64,000 nt of DNA, from contig NZ_CP084742.1 in the NCBI RefSeq assembly GCF_020520285.1, forward strand, positions 6,435,501 to 6,499,500. The letters run 5' to 3'. The position numbers were made by a program, and so were the translations under genes. This DNA is from Pseudomonas sp. L5B5. Lineage in GTDB: Bacteria > Pseudomonadota > Gammaproteobacteria > Pseudomonadales > Pseudomonadaceae. Shown here piece by piece: positions 47,546-56,721 of the stretch. The notes below the pieces were generated by a model that did no database searches, was not told where the DNA came from, and saw only the letters and a list, made by a program, of their open reading frames with translations. Within the stretch, counting starts at the first letter, position 1. Each line of letters begins with the position of its first letter.

Positions 47546-49795
47546 ATGAGTTCGGACCTGCGCATAGCACTGCGCGTTCAAGCGCACTCCGGTGATGCGC
47601 GCCGCGAAGTTCAGGCGCTTGATAGCTCATTGCGTGATGCTGGCAAGAAGGGCGCGCGCGCGCTCACGGAAGAGGCAAACAAGTCCGGAACCGCATTGCG
47701 TAACGCCGGTCAGGCGGGCGCAACCAGCTACAAGATCATCCGGCAAGCAGTGCGCGAGGCCGCGCAGGGGCAAGGTGTCTGGCGTGCGGGTGTTGCTCAA
47801 TCAACTAGCGCAATAAAGGTAATGGGCGAAACCGCCCGTAAGGCTGCAGGCGATGCAAAAAGTGAGTTGGCCAAGGCGGCGAAAGAAGGTTCCGAACCGC
47901 TTCGCCAGTCCGTCGACAAGACCGAGGCCAGCATGCGCCGTCTGGCTCAAAGTGGCGGCAATAACCTGCGTCTTCTCAAGCGTTTGGCGACAGGTGTTCG
48001 CGAAGAGTTCGACAGGCTCAAGCGATTCGGCGGGTCGGCCCAAGGCCAGCTTGCCGGGCTGGGTCTGGGCTTCGGTGTTGCGACCGGGCTGACTGGTAGT
48101 GCGAGGTTGGATCGCCAGTTGATCCGCACGCAGCAGACCGCAGACATGTCGAACGCTCAGCGTGACGAGTGGCGAGAGGAAGGTTTCCGCATCGCCAAGA
48201 AATACGGTCTTGACCGCGAAGGTGTGGACAGTGGTTTCAATACTCTGATCGCATCCGGGGTCAACTACAGCGCGGCGAAGAAGACCGCTGATGCCATAGG
48301 CCAGGGTACGGCGGTTACTGGTGCTGACTCTGCGGTGTTGGGTAAGGCGGTGGTCGCAGGCGCCAGTGCGTTCAACCTCGACTTGAACGAAGAAGGCGTC
48401 GCGCTGGCGTTGCTGCAAAAGATGACGGTTGCGGGTCGCCTGGGTAATGCCGAGCTTGAGAACCTGGCAGACCTTTTTCCCAAAATCGGCGGCGCCGCCC
48501 AGGCCGCAGGGATGTCTATCGCTCAGGCGCTGGCGTTCACTGAAACATTGTCCACTGTTGAGCTACAGCCAGAGCGACTGGGAACATTGGCTGAATCAAC
48601 TTTGCGAGTATTCAGTAACAAAACTTATCGCGACCAAGTTACAAAAGCATCTGGCGTTAAGTTTTTTAATAAAGACGGTAGTTCGCGAAATCCGGAAGAT
48701 GTATTTTCGGACCTAAAGCGTAAGTATGACCGCATGAAAACCGATGAACAGCGCGCAAAGTTCATGGGTGTTGTATTTAAAGGTATGGATCAAGACACAG
48801 TTCGCGGCGCGCGAATCATGTTGAGTGGCAACAAGAACGCAACGTTTTCCGAACAATCTAAAGAGATTGAACAGGCCAAGCCAATCTTTGAAAAAGACCT
48901 TGTTGATAACGTGAATAGCGCCACTGGTGCCGGTAGCCGGATGAAGTCCACGCTTGGGCAGGCCATTGACCGTATGGCGCAGCCGCTGAACAAGGGGTTT
49001 TCTGAGTTCGGTAGTTACTTGCTTGACGACCTCAATCTGTCTGGCGAGCAAATGCTGGCCGGTGGAGCCCTGGTGGGTGTTGGAGGTTATTACGCGGGTC
49101 GCGGCGCAAAAGCCGGCGCAGGTGCCTTGTTCAATAAGTTTTTGGGTGGCCCGGAAACACTGAAAAATATTGCAGTCGGCAAAGTTCTTGAGGAAGCGGC
49201 AGGCGTAACCTCGGTGTTTGTCACCAACTGGCCATCGGGCGCGTTGGGTGGTGGCATGCCAGAACTACCGGGCGGATCATCAACCTCAAGCAAGGGCAAG
49301 CTTGGTGGTTTTATCGCGTCATGGTTGGCACCGCTAGCGTTGGCAGCAACATCCACTCAGCTTGGAGGCGCCAGTAATCAGCAAACGGATGAAGATCGCT
49401 TGGCTATGGTGCCCCGCAACAAGCTGATCAACGATGAGCAGCGTACCTACCAGGCCGCCTTCTATCGGAACCGTATCGATCTTGCGAAAGACAACCCCGG
49501 GGCCTCGGACGATTGGCTTTCGAGCCAAGCCCAGCGTCTGGCCCATGACCAGACCGGGCTAACCGCATCGGGTGGATCGGTTGAGGGGGGGCGGGAATGG
49601 GCAGCAAACGCCTCCCAGCGCCTCACTGATGCGACGCTTGCTCCCATGCAGCAGGCGAGCGGTCAGGGTCCCGCAGACGCCAGATTGCAGGCGCTGCTTT
49701 CTAAGCCGCTGGTCATCGATCTGCGCCTAGACTCGCACGCGATCCAGGCTGAGGTTGAGCGTCGAACTGATATTCAAGTGAGGCGCGGCCAATGA
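47546..49795 (+). CDS. Tail tape measure protein
   Basis: 749 residues. The N-terminus is coiled-coil (GDARREVQALDSSLRDAGKK), the middle is the phage tail tape-measure core (LENLADLFPKIGGAAQAAGM, LAFTETLSTVELQPERLGTL), and two hydrophobic stretches follow (GGALVGVGGYYAGRGAKAGA; FIASWLAPLALAAT). It sets tail length and may form the DNA channel. The segment 48540-48940 is clearly more AT-rich than the rest and may be a recombined module. Start at 47546 with GGGAG upstream. Confidence 0.92.
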   Translation: MSSDLRIALRVQAHSGDARREVQALDSSLRDAGKKGARALTEEANKSGTALRNAGQAGATSYKIIRQAVREAAQGQGVWRAGVAQSTSAIKVMGETARKAAGDAKSELAKAAKEGSEPLRQSVDKTEASMRRLAQSGGNNLRLLKRLATGVREEFDRLKRFGGSAQGQLAGLGLGFGVATGLTGSARLDRQLIRTQQTADMSNAQRDEWREEGFRIAKKYGLDREGVDSGFNTLIASGVNYSAAKKTADAIGQGTAVTGADSAVLGKAVVAGASAFNLDLNEEGVALALLQKMTVAGRLGNAELENLADLFPKIGGAAQAAGMSIAQALAFTETLSTVELQPERLGTLAESTLRVFSNKTYRDQVTKASGVKFFNKDGSSRNPEDVFSDLKRKYDRMKTDEQRAKFMGVVFKGMDQDTVRGARIMLSGNKNATFSEQSKEIEQAKPIFEKDLVDNVNSATGAGSRMKSTLGQAIDRMAQPLNKGFSEFGSYLLDDLNLSGEQMLAGGALVGVGGYYAGRGAKAGAGALFNKFLGGPETLKNIAVGKVLEEAAGVTSVFVTNWPSGALGGGMPELPGGSSTSSKGKLGGFIASWLAPLALAATSTQLGGASNQQTDEDRLAMVPRNKLINDEQRTYQAAFYRNRIDLAKDNPGASDDWLSSQAQRLAHDQTGLTASGGSVEGGREWAANASQRLTDATLAPMQQASGQGPADARLQALLSKPLVIDLRLDSHAIQAEVERRTDIQVRRGQ

Positions 49796-51120
49796 GTTGG
49801 GAAGAGAACTTGCTGGACGCCTCTTTTCGTGGTGTGCAATTCGACGTTGTTGAGGAAAGTACCCAGGCGGAGCGCTCGCTGGCTCAGCACGGGACGCCAT
49901 ACCAGGACGGCGATGCCGTTGAGGACCTTGGGCAAGGTGCTCGGGTTTACACGATGCGGGCCGTGCTGTTTGGCACCAACTATGAGTTTGAGCTGCGGTT
50001 GCTTCTCGGCGCGCTGGACATCCTCGGGCCAGGCGAGCTGGTTCACCCGGTGTATGGCAGTGTCACCGTCGTGTCGAAAGGCTACACCGTGCATCACAGT
50101 GCTGAGCGCCCTGACTATGCGCAGGTGGAGCTGCATTTCCTGGCGCATACGCCAGACGAGCCATTTTTTAACCGTGACCTCATCTACACCATCGAGCAAA
50201 AGCTGCTGGTGGAGGATGAGTACACCTGGCAGGACGGCGTTTTTGATTTTCTTGCTGCTATCGACAGCCTGGTAGCCCAGATTCAGGAATGGATTGGCGG
50301 CGGCTGGACGGGGTTACTTGAAAAAGCGCTAGGCCTGCCTGGTATCGGTTTGCGTTTGCAGCAGTTGCGTAGCCAGATTCTCGGCGTCGTATCTGGTGTT
50401 GTCGACCTGTTCAAGAGTAACCCGATCTCGGCCTTCGACCCGCTGACTGATCTGCTACGAACGCCTACCGAGATTCGTAGTGTCATCCAAGAGAGCACAC
50501 CCAGCACCTCCCGTGAGCTGCTCTCACGTACCGGCGTGCCGTTCGTGATGCCGGGAGGCGAAAGCCTGACCACTGGTGCGGCACGTGCAGGTTCTGCTTT
50601 CCTGCTGGCAGCTCAACAAGGTGTTGAACCTGATTCGGCGATACTGCCTGCTGAAATGCCGAGTGATCCGGTCGAAACGTCGGCCTTCGGGTTGGTCGTG
50701 CTGGTTATCACTGAGCTGGCTGTTTCGCACGCTCAGGCTGTGGCTGCTGTCATCGAGGGCGAGGCGGATACGCCAACGCTGAGCCCGGAAGATTTGGAGC
50801 GGCTGGTCAATCTAGCGCGCTCGCTGGCTGAGTCCGCGGTGCTACTGCACCGTCGCCTTTACGACGTCGAGTCCGCGTTGCCGGTCATTAACGCACTGCG
50901 TTCAGTTGCGGGCCTGGTGCAGGCGCGTGCTCGGTCAGTGATCTTGCTCAGCCCGCCACTCATTGAGCGAACTGTCTCTAGCGCTACCAGTCTGCGGCGG
51001 CTGGCCCATCACTGGTATGGCGATCATGTGCGTGCTGCCGAGCTGATGCGGCTCAATCCAGGGCTGAAGGCCCCACACAATATAGAAGCGGGAGAGGTGC
51101 TACGTGCCTACGCCAAATGA
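49792..51120 (+). CDS. Mu N-like DNA circularisation/tail protein
   Basis: 442 residues. The N-terminal domain (ENLLDASFRGVQFDVVEEST, HGTPYQDGDAVEDLGQGARV) is the DNA circularisation N domain of Mu N. The C-terminus ends in a LysM-like segment (LRRLAHHWYGDHVRAAELMR, LNPGLKAPHNIEAGEVLRAY). It lies at the base of the tube. ATGA overlap with the tape measure gene. Confidence 0.9.
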   Translation: MSWEENLLDASFRGVQFDVVEESTQAERSLAQHGTPYQDGDAVEDLGQGARVYTMRAVLFGTNYEFELRLLLGALDILGPGELVHPVYGSVTVVSKGYTVHHSAERPDYAQVELHFLAHTPDEPFFNRDLIYTIEQKLLVEDEYTWQDGVFDFLAAIDSLVAQIQEWIGGGWTGLLEKALGLPGIGLRLQQLRSQILGVVSGVVDLFKSNPISAFDPLTDLLRTPTEIRSVIQESTPSTSRELLSRTGVPFVMPGGESLTTGAARAGSAFLLAAQQGVEPDSAILPAEMPSDPVETSAFGLVVLVITELAVSHAQAVAAVIEGEADTPTLSPEDLERLVNLARSLAESAVLLHRRLYDVESALPVINALRSVAGLVQARARSVILLSPPLIERTVSSATSLRRLAHHWYGDHVRAAELMRLNPGLKAPHNIEAGEVLRAYAK

Positions 51121-52228
51121 CGCAATTCGCCTGACTATTGGCGGCATGACACACGCAACATGGGACGGGTGGTCCGTCGAGTCGGATCTGCTTACTCCGT
51201 CTGATGCATTTGAACTTGAGTTGTATGTTCGCGATACAGCGAAGCTGCCAGCGGTCTTGGTCGAGGGGGTAAGTTGTACGCTGAACCTAGGCCGGGATCG
51301 GGTTCTGACAGGACAAATCGACGAGTTCGAGCATGACGTCAGTCGGAATGGTATCGCAATCCGAATCAACGGCCGCGACGGCGCTGCCCCCCTGGTCGAC
51401 TGCTCTTGTCCTTTCGTATCGATGCGCGAGGCGTCGCTGGATGAGGTGATCAGCAAGGTGGTGAAGCCGCTAGGCATCAGCAAGATTGATGTTCGTCAGC
51501 CACAGTCGGCCAAAAAAGGGCGTCGTCGTGTTCAGATCGAGCCGGGGCAGACCGCTTGGGAAGCATTGCTACAGGCAGCCGAGGCAAGCGGTTTGTGGCC
51601 GTGGTTTGAACCCGATGGCACGCTGGTATTCGGTGGCCCGGACTATGACGCAGCGCCCGTCGACGGCCTGGTGCTGCGCTTGGACGGTATGGGAAACAAC
51701 GTTGAGCGTCTGTCTGTCCGGCGTTCAATCGCGAACCGCTACAGCCAAATCACCGTCCTCGGTCAGCACGGCCAATACGCTAATGATGGTCTGGATACAA
51801 AGCGCTCGCACCTTCAGTCGGTCATCAAGGACGAGACGTTGGCCCAGCGCGGCATCTTTCGGCCAAAGGTTGTAATCGACAACAGTACAGAGAACCAGAA
51901 TATGGCGACGACCCGTGCGCGGAAGCTGCTGGCGGACAGTCGTCTTGAAGGGTTCGAGATCCGCGCAATCGTCAAGGGATACCGGACAGCATCCGGCCAG
52001 GTCTGGAATCCCGGCCAACGGGTACACGTCTACAGCGAGCCGCATGGCTTGAATGCCGTTTATTTTCTGATGGCCCGCACAATGCGGCTCACTCGTGGGC
52101 AGGGTGCAATCACTGAGTTGCGGTTGAGGGAGGATAAAATGTGGGTGCTGGACGGGGCCAAGATCAAGAAGCACAAAGGCAAGTTAAACCCGGACGCTGC
52201 ATTCATCGAACAGATCAGGAGCGCCTGA
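51104..52228 (+). CDS. Baseplate hub protein (Mu P/gp44-like)
   Basis: 374 residues, starting at a GTG with GGGAGAGG upstream and overlapping the previous gene by 17 bp. NDAIRLTIGGMTHATWDGWS and DAFELELYVRDTAKLPAVLV at the N-terminus and the domain near EPGQTAWEALLQAAEASGLW match P-type hubs that link the tube to the spike. Confidence 0.9.
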   Translation: MPTPNDAIRLTIGGMTHATWDGWSVESDLLTPSDAFELELYVRDTAKLPAVLVEGVSCTLNLGRDRVLTGQIDEFEHDVSRNGIAIRINGRDGAAPLVDCSCPFVSMREASLDEVISKVVKPLGISKIDVRQPQSAKKGRRRVQIEPGQTAWEALLQAAEASGLWPWFEPDGTLVFGGPDYDAAPVDGLVLRLDGMGNNVERLSVRRSIANRYSQITVLGQHGQYANDGLDTKRSHLQSVIKDETLAQRGIFRPKVVIDNSTENQNMATTRARKLLADSRLEGFEIRAIVKGYRTASGQVWNPGQRVHVYSEPHGLNAVYFLMARTMRLTRGQGAITELRLREDKMWVLDGAKIKKHKGKLNPDAAFIEQIRSA

Positions 52229-52229
52229 G

Positions 52230-52772
52230 ATGACCGGGCTAGCGAGGCAGGTTCGTGAACAGGTACAGCGTGCTTTCCAGCAAGTGCGCCAGACATTCCG
52301 GGCAGTTGCCGCCAGTAACACTCAGGGCAAGCTCCAGGGCGTGCAGATGGAGGGCCTGGCCGGCGAGACAGTCGACGGTGAACTATTCCAGCACTATGGT
52401 TTCACCTCGGCACCGCTACCAGGTGCTGAGTACATCGTGATCCCGGTCGGCGGCAGCACCAACCACGCTGTGGTGGTTGCAAGTGAGGACGGTCGCTACA
52501 GGCTTGCGGTACAGGGCGGTGAGGTCGCGTTGTACACCGACGAAGGCGACCGCGTTCATATGAAGCGTGGGCGTGTGATTGAAGTAGAGACGGAGACTCT
52601 TTTGGTGAAGGCGACCACGAAAGTTAGTTTTGATACGCCTTTGATCGAGACGACCGGCGACATCAAGGCCATAGGCGAGATTGCAGACCATACTCGAACT
52701 ATGCAGGCCGACCGGGATATTTATAACGTCCATGGGCATAACCAAGGCCCTCCACCGGATAAGCAACAGTAA
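52230..52772 (+). CDS. Baseplate spike protein (Mu gp45-like)
   Basis: 180 residues. An N-terminal helix, an OB-like domain (VDGELFQHYGFTSAPLPGAE, YIVIPVGGSTNHAVVVA), then a beta-helix tail (VETETLLVKATTKVSFDTPL, IETTGDIKAIGEIADHT) and the tip HGHNQGPPP. The HxH at the tip binds iron in Mu and P2 spikes. It punctures the outer membrane. Confidence 0.92.
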   Translation: MTGLARQVREQVQRAFQQVRQTFRAVAASNTQGKLQGVQMEGLAGETVDGELFQHYGFTSAPLPGAEYIVIPVGGSTNHAVVVASEDGRYRLAVQGGEVALYTDEGDRVHMKRGRVIEVETETLLVKATTKVSFDTPLIETTGDIKAIGEIADHTRTMQADRDIYNVHGHNQGPPPDKQQ

Positions 52773-52830
52773 GACTCGGCTTAAATCCGGCTGAAACTCA
52801 CTAGCCGATAAACATTGTCATTCTGCCCGC

Positions 52831-53181
52831 ATGGACGCAGGTATAGACCCAAACACAGGCGATGCAACTGGACAGCGAATCTACACGCTGGCTAATGCCG
52901 TCTACATCAGAATCGCGACCCCTCTCGGGAGCTACTGGGCAGCTCCCGAGATTGGTTCCCGCCTGCATGAGCTGCGCCGTGAGAAAGATCTTTCTCGGGT
53001 CGGAAAGTTGGCCAAGCAATACGCAGAGGCCGCGCTAAAGCAACTGCTCGACGACAATCGCGCTACCGCCATCAGCGTAACAACTGAACAGCCCCATAAC
53101 GGCTGGCTCAATCTCGAAATCAAAGTCACTGACGCCACCGGCAATACGCAGGTGTTTCGTTTCCCTGTAAGGGTTATTTAA
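52831..53181 (+). CDS. Baseplate wedge protein (Mu gp46-like)
   Basis: 116 residues, GPW/gp25-like: VYIRIATPLGSYWAAPEIGS, RLHELRREKDLSRVGKLAKQ and YAEAALKQLLDDNRATAISV are the conserved core. It starts the wedge that connects sheath and baseplate. Confidence 0.9.
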   Translation: MDAGIDPNTGDATGQRIYTLANAVYIRIATPLGSYWAAPEIGSRLHELRREKDLSRVGKLAKQYAEAALKQLLDDNRATAISVTTEQPHNGWLNLEIKVTDATGNTQVFRFPVRVI

Positions 53182-54252
53182 ATGGCAATCTCGGTTCTTG
53201 CATTCGAAAGTATCCTTGGAAATATTCTGAGGGATATTCGCAACTTGCAGCCTGAGGCCGATATCGGCAAAGACAGTGACAATTACGCCCGCTCGGCGGC
53301 ATTTGCGGCGGCAGTCGAAGGGCTCTATCAAAAAGTTTCGTGGGTTTACCGGCAGATTTTCGCGGATACGGCAGATGATGAAGAGTTGCTGCATCACGCC
53401 GCGATTCAGGGGCTTTTTCAGAAAGGGTCTGTGGCGGCTACAGCGTCAGTACTGTTGAGTGGTGCGCCTGGTGTCAATCTGCTGCAAGGATCGACGCTCA
53501 CTCATGTCGCCACGGGCGAAAAGTTCGCGACGACTTCAAGTGCTCAGATTGGCCAGGATGGAACTGTGGCTGTCGGTGTAAGTGCTATTAAAGCCGGTTT
53601 TGCGCTTAATGGTTTAAGTGGTGAGCTTGTCGTCAATAGCCCGCCGTTGGCAATGTCCGGTGTCGCAAGTTTTGTCAGCGAAACTATTGGTGGTGATGAC
53701 CAGGAAAAAACCGAGTCCTTGCGGGGCCGGCTCCTGGAACTCATTCAGTCTCCACCGGCAGGTGGTACAGCTTATGACTTCAAGCGCTGGGCCAGAAGTG
53801 TGGACGGCGTTACCGATGCACTTGTGCTGCCTATGCGTCGCGGCGCGGGAACTGTCGATGTTGTGATTACCACAAGTAGCGGCAGCCCATCGGCCGAAGT
53901 CATAGCCAACTGCAAAGAGTTCATCTTGGGCAAATGTTCGGTGATTGCCGATGTGTGGGTTTATGCCCCAGTCGTCCGCACAGTCGATTCCACTGCTCTT
54001 GTAGAGCTGGAGGGCGGTTACAAGCTTGTCGACGTGCAAGCGGCTGCGCAGGTTGCATACAACGCCTTGCTTGGAGCGCTCAAGCCTCGCGAGATCCTCA
54101 GGCGCTCACAGATTGAGGCCATGCTCAACAATCTGGCCGGGGTTACGGATCGCTCCGTTACGGCCCCAGCCGGAAACGTCAAAGCCTCTGAAGACGCTAG
54201 CTTGATCGGTTGGATTCGCCCCGGAACCATCAAGTTGGGGCTGATGAGATGA
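53182..54252 (+). CDS. Baseplate J-like protein (Mu gp47)
   Basis: 356 residues. The J family hallmarks are ADTADDEELLHHAAIQGLFQ, TGEKFATTSSAQIGQDGTVA and GTAYDFKRWARSVDGVTDAL, ending RSVTAPAGNVKASEDASLIG. It is the main wedge component. Starts right after gp46. Confidence 0.92.
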   Translation: MAISVLAFESILGNILRDIRNLQPEADIGKDSDNYARSAAFAAAVEGLYQKVSWVYRQIFADTADDEELLHHAAIQGLFQKGSVAATASVLLSGAPGVNLLQGSTLTHVATGEKFATTSSAQIGQDGTVAVGVSAIKAGFALNGLSGELVVNSPPLAMSGVASFVSETIGGDDQEKTESLRGRLLELIQSPPAGGTAYDFKRWARSVDGVTDALVLPMRRGAGTVDVVITTSSGSPSAEVIANCKEFILGKCSVIADVWVYAPVVRTVDSTALVELEGGYKLVDVQAAAQVAYNALLGALKPREILRRSQIEAMLNNLAGVTDRSVTAPAGNVKASEDASLIGWIRPGTIKLGLMR

Positions 54253-54824
54253 CCAGTCTCGCAGACCAGCTCCGGCTGCTCCTTCCTCCGGTCTCATATA
54301 ACGGATCGGCGCCCCGCCTCTCGGCTGCGATTGAGGCTGAGGCTAGCGCGCTGACATCTGCCGAAGCCCATGCCGAGGCAGCTTACAGCGCCATTTTTGC
54401 CGACTCTGGAATGGGGCTTGCGGATTGGGAGCGTGTTCTTGCTTTGCCTGATCCTTGCCTTGCTGGTGTGCCGCAATCGGTTCGCCAGCGTGTGCAAGCG
54501 GTTGTCAGCAAGCTGCAAGGTCGTGGCGGTCAAAGCCGGTCCTTTTTTATCGCCCTGGCAAAGTCCCTCGGCTACGACATAACCATCGACACCTTTAGCC
54601 CTGCTCTTGCAGGCGTAGCGCGGGCTGGAGACCCAATCAATGGCGGCGACTGGGCGTTTGCCTGGCGTGTCAACGCACCGGCAGTGACGGTGAGCCGGGC
54701 CGTTGCAGGAATCACTGGAGCTGGCGACCCGCTGGCGTCCTGGGGCAATAGGCCCCTTGAGTGCAGGCTCAGCCAAATGAAGCCCGCCGAATCCATTCTT
54801 CTATTCGGTTACGGAGACAACTAA
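54249..54824 (+). CDS. DUF2313 baseplate protein (Mu gp48)
   Basis: 191 residues. LADQLRLLLPPVSYNGSAPR and GLADWERVLALPDPCLAGVP, then SFFIALAKSLGYDITIDTF are typical of DUF2313. It connects the baseplate to the fibres. ATGA and TAATG junctions on the two sides. Confidence 0.9.
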   Translation: MTSLADQLRLLLPPVSYNGSAPRLSAAIEAEASALTSAEAHAEAAYSAIFADSGMGLADWERVLALPDPCLAGVPQSVRQRVQAVVSKLQGRGGQSRSFFIALAKSLGYDITIDTFSPALAGVARAGDPINGGDWAFAWRVNAPAVTVSRAVAGITGAGDPLASWGNRPLECRLSQMKPAESILLFGYGDN

Positions 54825-56293
54825 TGCAAAAGATCGGTACAAGTACCACCACGGCAAACTCTCTCGGTGAATTTACCGAGGGCAGTCCAGGGGCCGGAGT
54901 AGCTGCAACTCTGATCAAGGCCGCATGGTTGAATGCGGTACAGCGGGAGTTAATTCGCTTGATTGAAGGGGCGGGTTTGAGCCTGGATGCAACTGATGAT
55001 TCTCAGCTGTTGAAGGCTGTACAGTCGCTTTTGACAGCCGCCAATACGTGGCAGAAGCTGGGCAATAAACCCTCCACCGTTGAGGGCTTCGGCATTACTG
55101 ATGCGCCGACAAAAAGCGAGTTGGCATTAGCGCTGAGCTACTTGGCGTCAAAGAAGGACGTTGCAGGGCTGCTGCCGACGAGCGGAGGAAAGCTTACAGG
55201 TTCTATTGTGCTCGACAATGGGAGCATCGATTCCCCGGAAATCTCATGGCAAACACCGGGGTTTGATATCCGGGTTGATGCTGTTGGTAAGACGTTAAGG
55301 TTCTTCGCTTTCAATGACGGCGTAACAACTTATCCGTTTGCGCTTGACGTGGTCAATAAAGCCGCTACTTTTTTCGGGAATACGGCCTGGCACGCCGGCA
55401 ACTTTAATCCGCAAGACAAGGCGAACAAGGCAACCAGTCTAGCGGGTTATGGCATTACGGACGGCGCAACAAAAAAAGAACTGTCTGATGGCCTGGCAAC
55501 TAAAGCGCATGTTAGCACAATTTTCAATAACGGCCCGATTGCCGGGGCATCGTCCAGGTTGAAACTTACAGCGGATGGTAATAGCTGCACTGTTTATGTC
55601 AACTTCGAGGAACTTACACTCAGGCACAACGATGGTAACTACCGATCAGTTTCGGCTTGGGGCGGTTCTGTAAATCTTTTGGCGTCAGGTGCCAATGGAC
55701 TGGACACGGGGGCGGTAGTGGCTTCACGGTGGTACTCGATCTGGATGATCGAGGCGCCCGGGGTTGCCTTTGCGCTGCTCGCTTCCCTGAGCGACACGGC
55801 GCCGGTTATGCCGCCTGGTTACACGGGTAAGGCCCGCTTAGGCTATGTGCGCACAGACAACACGGCTAACCGTTTTGTTTTGCCGTTTATTCAGCAAGGC
55901 AAGAAGGCGCAATATATGCCAGGTTCGGCCAATCTCCCGGCCTTCCCGGTTATCGTTGCCGGGGTTCAAGGAACTACGAACCCGATTGTACTTGTTCCTG
56001 TTTCTGTTGCTGCGCATGTTCCGCCAGGCGCGCTTTCTGTTTCGTTGACATCGCATTGCGCTAACGCTCCAACTTCTACTGTTTTCATTCACCCTAACGG
56101 CTCGTTAACTGGTGATTACTATGCACCTACCCCGCTAAATCATGTGGCATATTCCATTCAAAGTGTGGGCGCTCCAGGTTACTACGTGGCCACGTCAATG
56201 CCGATTGAAATGTGTTTGCAAGGCCAGAGTATTTACGTGGTCATAAATTCACCAAGCAATGGCATTACTGTTAACGGTTGGGAGTTATATTAA
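54824..56293 (+). CDS. Tail fibre protein
   Basis: 489 residues. The N-terminal 60 residues (AWLNAVQRELIRLIEGAGLS) are the conserved fibre attachment region; two copies of a fibre repeat follow (STVEGFGITDAPTKSELALA and SLAGYGITDGATKKELSDGL). The C-terminal 230 residues (from about 55,600) are AT-richer and unrecognised, as expected for a receptor-binding tip exchanged between phages. It determines host range. Confidence 0.9.
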   Translation: MQKIGTSTTTANSLGEFTEGSPGAGVAATLIKAAWLNAVQRELIRLIEGAGLSLDATDDSQLLKAVQSLLTAANTWQKLGNKPSTVEGFGITDAPTKSELALALSYLASKKDVAGLLPTSGGKLTGSIVLDNGSIDSPEISWQTPGFDIRVDAVGKTLRFFAFNDGVTTYPFALDVVNKAATFFGNTAWHAGNFNPQDKANKATSLAGYGITDGATKKELSDGLATKAHVSTIFNNGPIAGASSRLKLTADGNSCTVYVNFEELTLRHNDGNYRSVSAWGGSVNLLASGANGLDTGAVVASRWYSIWMIEAPGVAFALLASLSDTAPVMPPGYTGKARLGYVRTDNTANRFVLPFIQQGKKAQYMPGSANLPAFPVIVAGVQGTTNPIVLVPVSVAAHVPPGALSVSLTSHCANAPTSTVFIHPNGSLTGDYYAPTPLNHVAYSIQSVGAPGYYVATSMPIEMCLQGQSIYVVINSPSNGITVNGWELY

Positions 56294-56649
56294 TGAGCTA
56301 TGCAGTTAGAAAAGATGGCCAGGGCTTCCGCGCTATTGACGGGCCGGACGATGTTGAATCGCATGAAACGTATTGTGAAGGTGCGCCGCCTGCTCCGGTG
56401 GCCTTGCCGCCCAGCCACGAGGAAGCGACGCGCAAGGCACGGGACACGCGGGACCAGTTGCTGGTTGTGGCGGCAAATCGAATGGGGCCGCTTCAGGACG
56501 CGGTAGACCGCAAGAGGGCCACCGCCACCGAGGTCGAGTTGCTCGGGCAATGGAAAGACTATCGGATCGACTTGAACCGCGTGGAACAGCAGAAAGGTTT
56601 TCCAGCACAAATTGACTGGCCGCTATCGCCCGGTGAGGTCGTGTCCTGA
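56293..56649 (+). CDS. Tail fibre assembly chaperone
   Basis: 118 residues. YAVRKDGQGFRAIDGPDDVE at the N-terminus and a C-terminal VELLGQWKDYRIDLNRVEQQ, KGFPAQIDWPLSP match the Caudo_TAP/Mu U-type family (the ending W-P is typical). It folds the fibre encoded just upstream (TAATG). It is the last phage gene, 67 bp before the right end. Confidence 0.9.
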   Translation: MSYAVRKDGQGFRAIDGPDDVESHETYCEGAPPAPVALPPSHEEATRKARDTRDQLLVVAANRMGPLQDAVDRKRATATEVELLGQWKDYRIDLNRVEQQKGFPAQIDWPLSPGEVVS

Positions 56650-56662
56650 ATGACCAGCAGAG

Positions 56663-56716
56663 CCCGTTGGTGCCAAATACGGCGCCCGTTGGTGCCAAAT
56701 ACGGCGCGCGCTTACA
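56663..56716 (+). other. Prophage right end with two tandem 22-bp transposase-site repeats
   Basis: 56663-56684 and 56685-56706 are identical and adjacent; the core GTTGGTGCCAAATACGGCG is shared. The box GTGCCA of the outer copy ends 19 bp before the terminus, mirroring the left end. These are the expected R1 and R2 sites for the transposase. Confidence 0.85.
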
Positions 56717-56721
56717 CTGTT
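56717..56721 (+). repeat. Target-site duplication, right copy (CTGTT)
   Basis: Same five bases as 21857-21861, directly after the terminal ACA. Confidence 0.92.

Larger units (their letters stand above)
21862..56716 (+). mobile_element. Mu/B3-like transposable prophage, 34,855 bp
   Basis: It begins TGTGAGG and ends CTTACA, so read inward both ends begin TGT. Each end has TGGCAC starting exactly at the 20th base, and CTGTT flanks both sides. Gene content and order follow Mu: repressor/ner, transposase A, ATPase B, GemA, Mor, lysis, terminase, portal, F, G, I, T, contractile tail, fibre. No gene in it is visibly broken, so it looks complete. There is no mom-like modification gene and no invertible fibre cassette. 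Overall G+C is a few points below the flanking chromosome. Confidence 0.97.

Noticed and set aside
54824..56649. Invertible tail-fibre cassette as in Mu
   Set aside because: Only one fibre and one chaperone are present, with no gin-like invertase or inverted crossover sites around them.
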